From an uncultured Alphaproteobacteria bacterium (GTDB lineage: Bacteria > Pseudomonadota > Alphaproteobacteria > Micropepsales > Micropepsaceae): 6,847 nt of DNA. This document shows positions 5,558-6,847 of this stretch, piece after piece; position 1 is the stretch's first letter; every line of letters begins with the position of its first letter. The DNA is taken from the NCBI GenBank assembly GCA_937942205.1, contig CALDFO010000395.1, positions 1 through 6,847 of the forward strand. The letters run 5' to 3'. The notes under the pieces are model-generated. The model was not told where the DNA came from. It made no database searches and saw only the letters and a program-made list of their open reading frames with translations. Position numbers and translations under genes: made by a program.

Positions 5558-6847
5558 TCAGGGGGCGGTGTCGGCGCGGTCCGCCTGGGCCACCGCCAGC
5601 GCCGTCATGTTGACGATGCCGCGCGCCGTCACCGACGGCACCATCACATGCACGGGCTTGGAGACGCCCAGCAGCAGCGGCCCGACCAGGAGTCCCTCGG
5701 TGGCCGCCGACAGCAGGGTCAGCGCGATATTGGCGGCGTCCAGCGACGGCATCACCAGAAGATTGGCCGAACCCGTCAGGGGGCTGTTGCTGACCTGGCG
5801 GGCGCGCAGCGCCTCGCTCAGGGCCGCATCGGCATGCATCTCGCCATCCAGCTCGAAGTCCGGCTCCTGCGCCCGCAGCAGGGCCAGCGCCTGACGCATC
5901 TTGCGGGCGCTGGGCGCGTCGGAGGTGCCGAAGCTGGAATGCGACAGCAGCGCCGCCTTGGGCGCCAGCCCGAAGCCGCGCACCGTCCGGGCCGCCAGCA
6001 GGGTCATCTCGGCGATCTGCTCGGCGGTGGGGTCGATATTGACATGGGTGTCGCAGAAGAACAGCGCGCCGTTGGGCAGGATCAGGCTGGCCAGCGAATA
6101 GACGCGGCTGACGCCCTTGGCGCGGGGAATGATGGGCAGGATGTTGGCGAGCTGGCGGCTCCAGTCGCCCAGGCCGCCGCACAGGGCGGCATCCACATCG
6201 CCGTTTTCCAGCAGCATGGTGGCGCAGACGCCGTGCCGGTTGCGGACCCAGCGGGCGGCGGCTTCCGGCGCCACGCCCTTGCGCTCCACCAGCCGCTGAT
6301 AGCGTTCGATCAGCGGTGTGATCACCGCCTCGTCGGCGTAAGGATCGACGATCCGCACCTGCGTGTTGAAGTCCAGCCGCAGGCCCAGCCTGCGGGTCTT
6401 GTCCAGGATGGTCTGGCGCTGGCCCACCAGCACCGGATGGGCCAGGCCTTCGTCCAGCACCGTCTGCACGGCGCGCAACACGCGCTCGTCCTCGCCTTCG
6501 GCATAGACGACGCGGCGGGGCTGCTTGCGCGCGATCTCGAACACCGGGCGCATGAGCTGGCCGGAGCGGTAGACGAACTTTTCCAGTTCGTTCTCATAGG
6601 CGTCGAAATCGGTGATCGGACGGCGGGCGACGCCCGACTCCATCGCCGCTTTCGCCACCGCGGGCGCGATGTGCAGGATCAGGCGCGGGTCGAACGGCTT
6701 GGGAATGATGTAATCGGGGCCGAAGCTGGGGGTGGCTCCGCCATAGGCCCGGGCCACCACCTCGCTGGCCTCGGCGCGGGCCAGGGCGGCGATGGCTTCC
6801 ACCGCCGCGACCTTGCGCTTCAGCCCCTCGTCGTCGACGCCGGTGCC
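5558..6847 (-). CDS. maeB: NADP-dependent malic enzyme, MaeB type, C-terminal part
   Basis: The last 429 residues of a MaeB-type malic enzyme (about 760 in full), which decarboxylates malate to pyruvate with reduction of NADP in the cytosol, linking the TCA cycle to pyruvate and supplying NADPH. The frame is open to the window edge and the N-terminal catalytic domain lies beyond it. The visible part starts at the end of the malic enzyme core: FGPDYIIPKPFDPRL, then APAVAKAAMESGVARRPI. It continues into the phosphotransacetylase-like domain: YAEGEDERVLRAVQ, ENGDVDAALCGG, FFCDTHVNIDPTAEQIAEMT, LLSHSSFGTSD and ANLLVMPSLDAANIA. In this enzyme class that domain is generally thought not to act as a Pta but to bind acetyl-CoA for allosteric inhibition and to help oligomerisation. 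A plain Pta is less likely because the malic enzyme linker is fused in frame. The glycosyltransferase follows after 29 bases. Confidence 0.93.
   Translation of the reverse strand, partial: GTGVDDEGLKRKVAAVEAIAALARAEASEVVARAYGGATPSFGPDYIIPKPFDPRLILHIAPAVAKAAMESGVARRPITDFDAYENELEKFVYRSGQLMRPVFEIARKQPRRVVYAEGEDERVLRAVQTVLDEGLAHPVLVGQRQTILDKTRRLGLRLDFNTQVRIVDPYADEAVITPLIERYQRLVERKGVAPEAAARWVRNRHGVCATMLLENGDVDAALCGGLGDWSRQLANILPIIPRAKGVSRVYSLASLILPNGALFFCDTHVNIDPTAEQIAEMTLLAARTVRGFGLAPKAALLSHSSFGTSDAPSARKMRQALALLRAQEPDFELDGEMHADAALSEALRARQVSNSPLTGSANLLVMPSLDAANIALTLLSAATEGLLVGPLLLGVSKPVHVMVPSVTARGIVNMTALAVAQADRADTAP

Noticed and set aside
3366..5894. An 842-codon open frame on the plus strand across the GT41 gene
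   Set aside because: It lies antisense to a strongly supported gene. Long stop-free antisense frames arise from GC-rich codon bias, and its translation is low-complexity with no family motifs.
5529..6182. A 218-residue N-terminal extension of the GT41 protein
   Set aside because: It overlaps maeB in another frame and has no TPR or other family character; the ATG at 5528 has a Shine-Dalgarno.
6800..6802. GTG as the start of the malic enzyme fragment
   Set aside because: The same frame stays open to the window edge and the residues upstream (GLKRKVAA) fit the family, so this is an internal Val.
1..6847. CRISPR array, insertion sequence, prophage or attachment site at the tRNA
   Set aside because: No direct repeats with spacers, transposase or integrase motifs, or duplicated tRNA 3' end were seen in the window.

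Overview
The window looks like ordinary chromosome from a GC-rich alphaproteobacterium. The codons are strongly G/C-ending, the genome encodes a CCA-tailed tRNA-Lys(CTT), and the gene set is RodA, a MaeB-type malic enzyme and a bacterial SPINDLY/OGT-like protein. The genus cannot be fixed from the sequence. No phage, insertion sequence, CRISPR or plasmid signature was seen.

Layout: (1) 1-508, plus strand: C-terminal 168 codons of the cell-elongation peptidoglycan polymerase RodA. (2) 509-682: a 174-base gap with a plausible extended -10 promoter for the tRNA and an inverted repeat. (3) 683-758: tRNA-Lys(CTT), followed by a short T-tract. (4) 781-1734, minus: a flavin-dependent LLM-class (YhbW-like) oxidoreductase that converges on the tRNA. 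(5) 1735-1780: a 46-base divergent promoter region. (6) 1781-2485 and 2496-3011, plus: a two-gene unit of an SDR dehydrogenase and a cupin related to 2,4'-dihydroxyacetophenone dioxygenase. (7) 3033-5528, minus: a large protein with 11 TPRs and a GT41 (O-GlcNAc transferase/SPINDLY-like) catalytic domain. (8) 5558-6847, minus: the C-terminal 429 residues of a MaeB-type malic enzyme, which continues past the window edge.

How the genes may work together: the LLM oxidoreductase, SDR and cupin dioxygenase share one short control region and are all redox enzymes. They could form a small module acting on an aryl or alpha-hydroxy ketone, but the substrate is inferred, not shown. The malic enzyme and the glycosyltransferase are 29 bases apart on the same strand and are probably co-transcribed without an obvious metabolic link. 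RodA and the tRNA are housekeeping.

The most interesting observations are: a Gln in the glycosyltransferase where OGT-family proteins usually carry the conserved N-lobe His, although the UDP-site residues are intact; an OGT-type asparagine ladder in its TPR superhelix; the SDR/cupin/LLM module; and the compact divergent promoter, where neither gene has a Shine-Dalgarno and a perfect palindrome lies between the candidate promoter elements.
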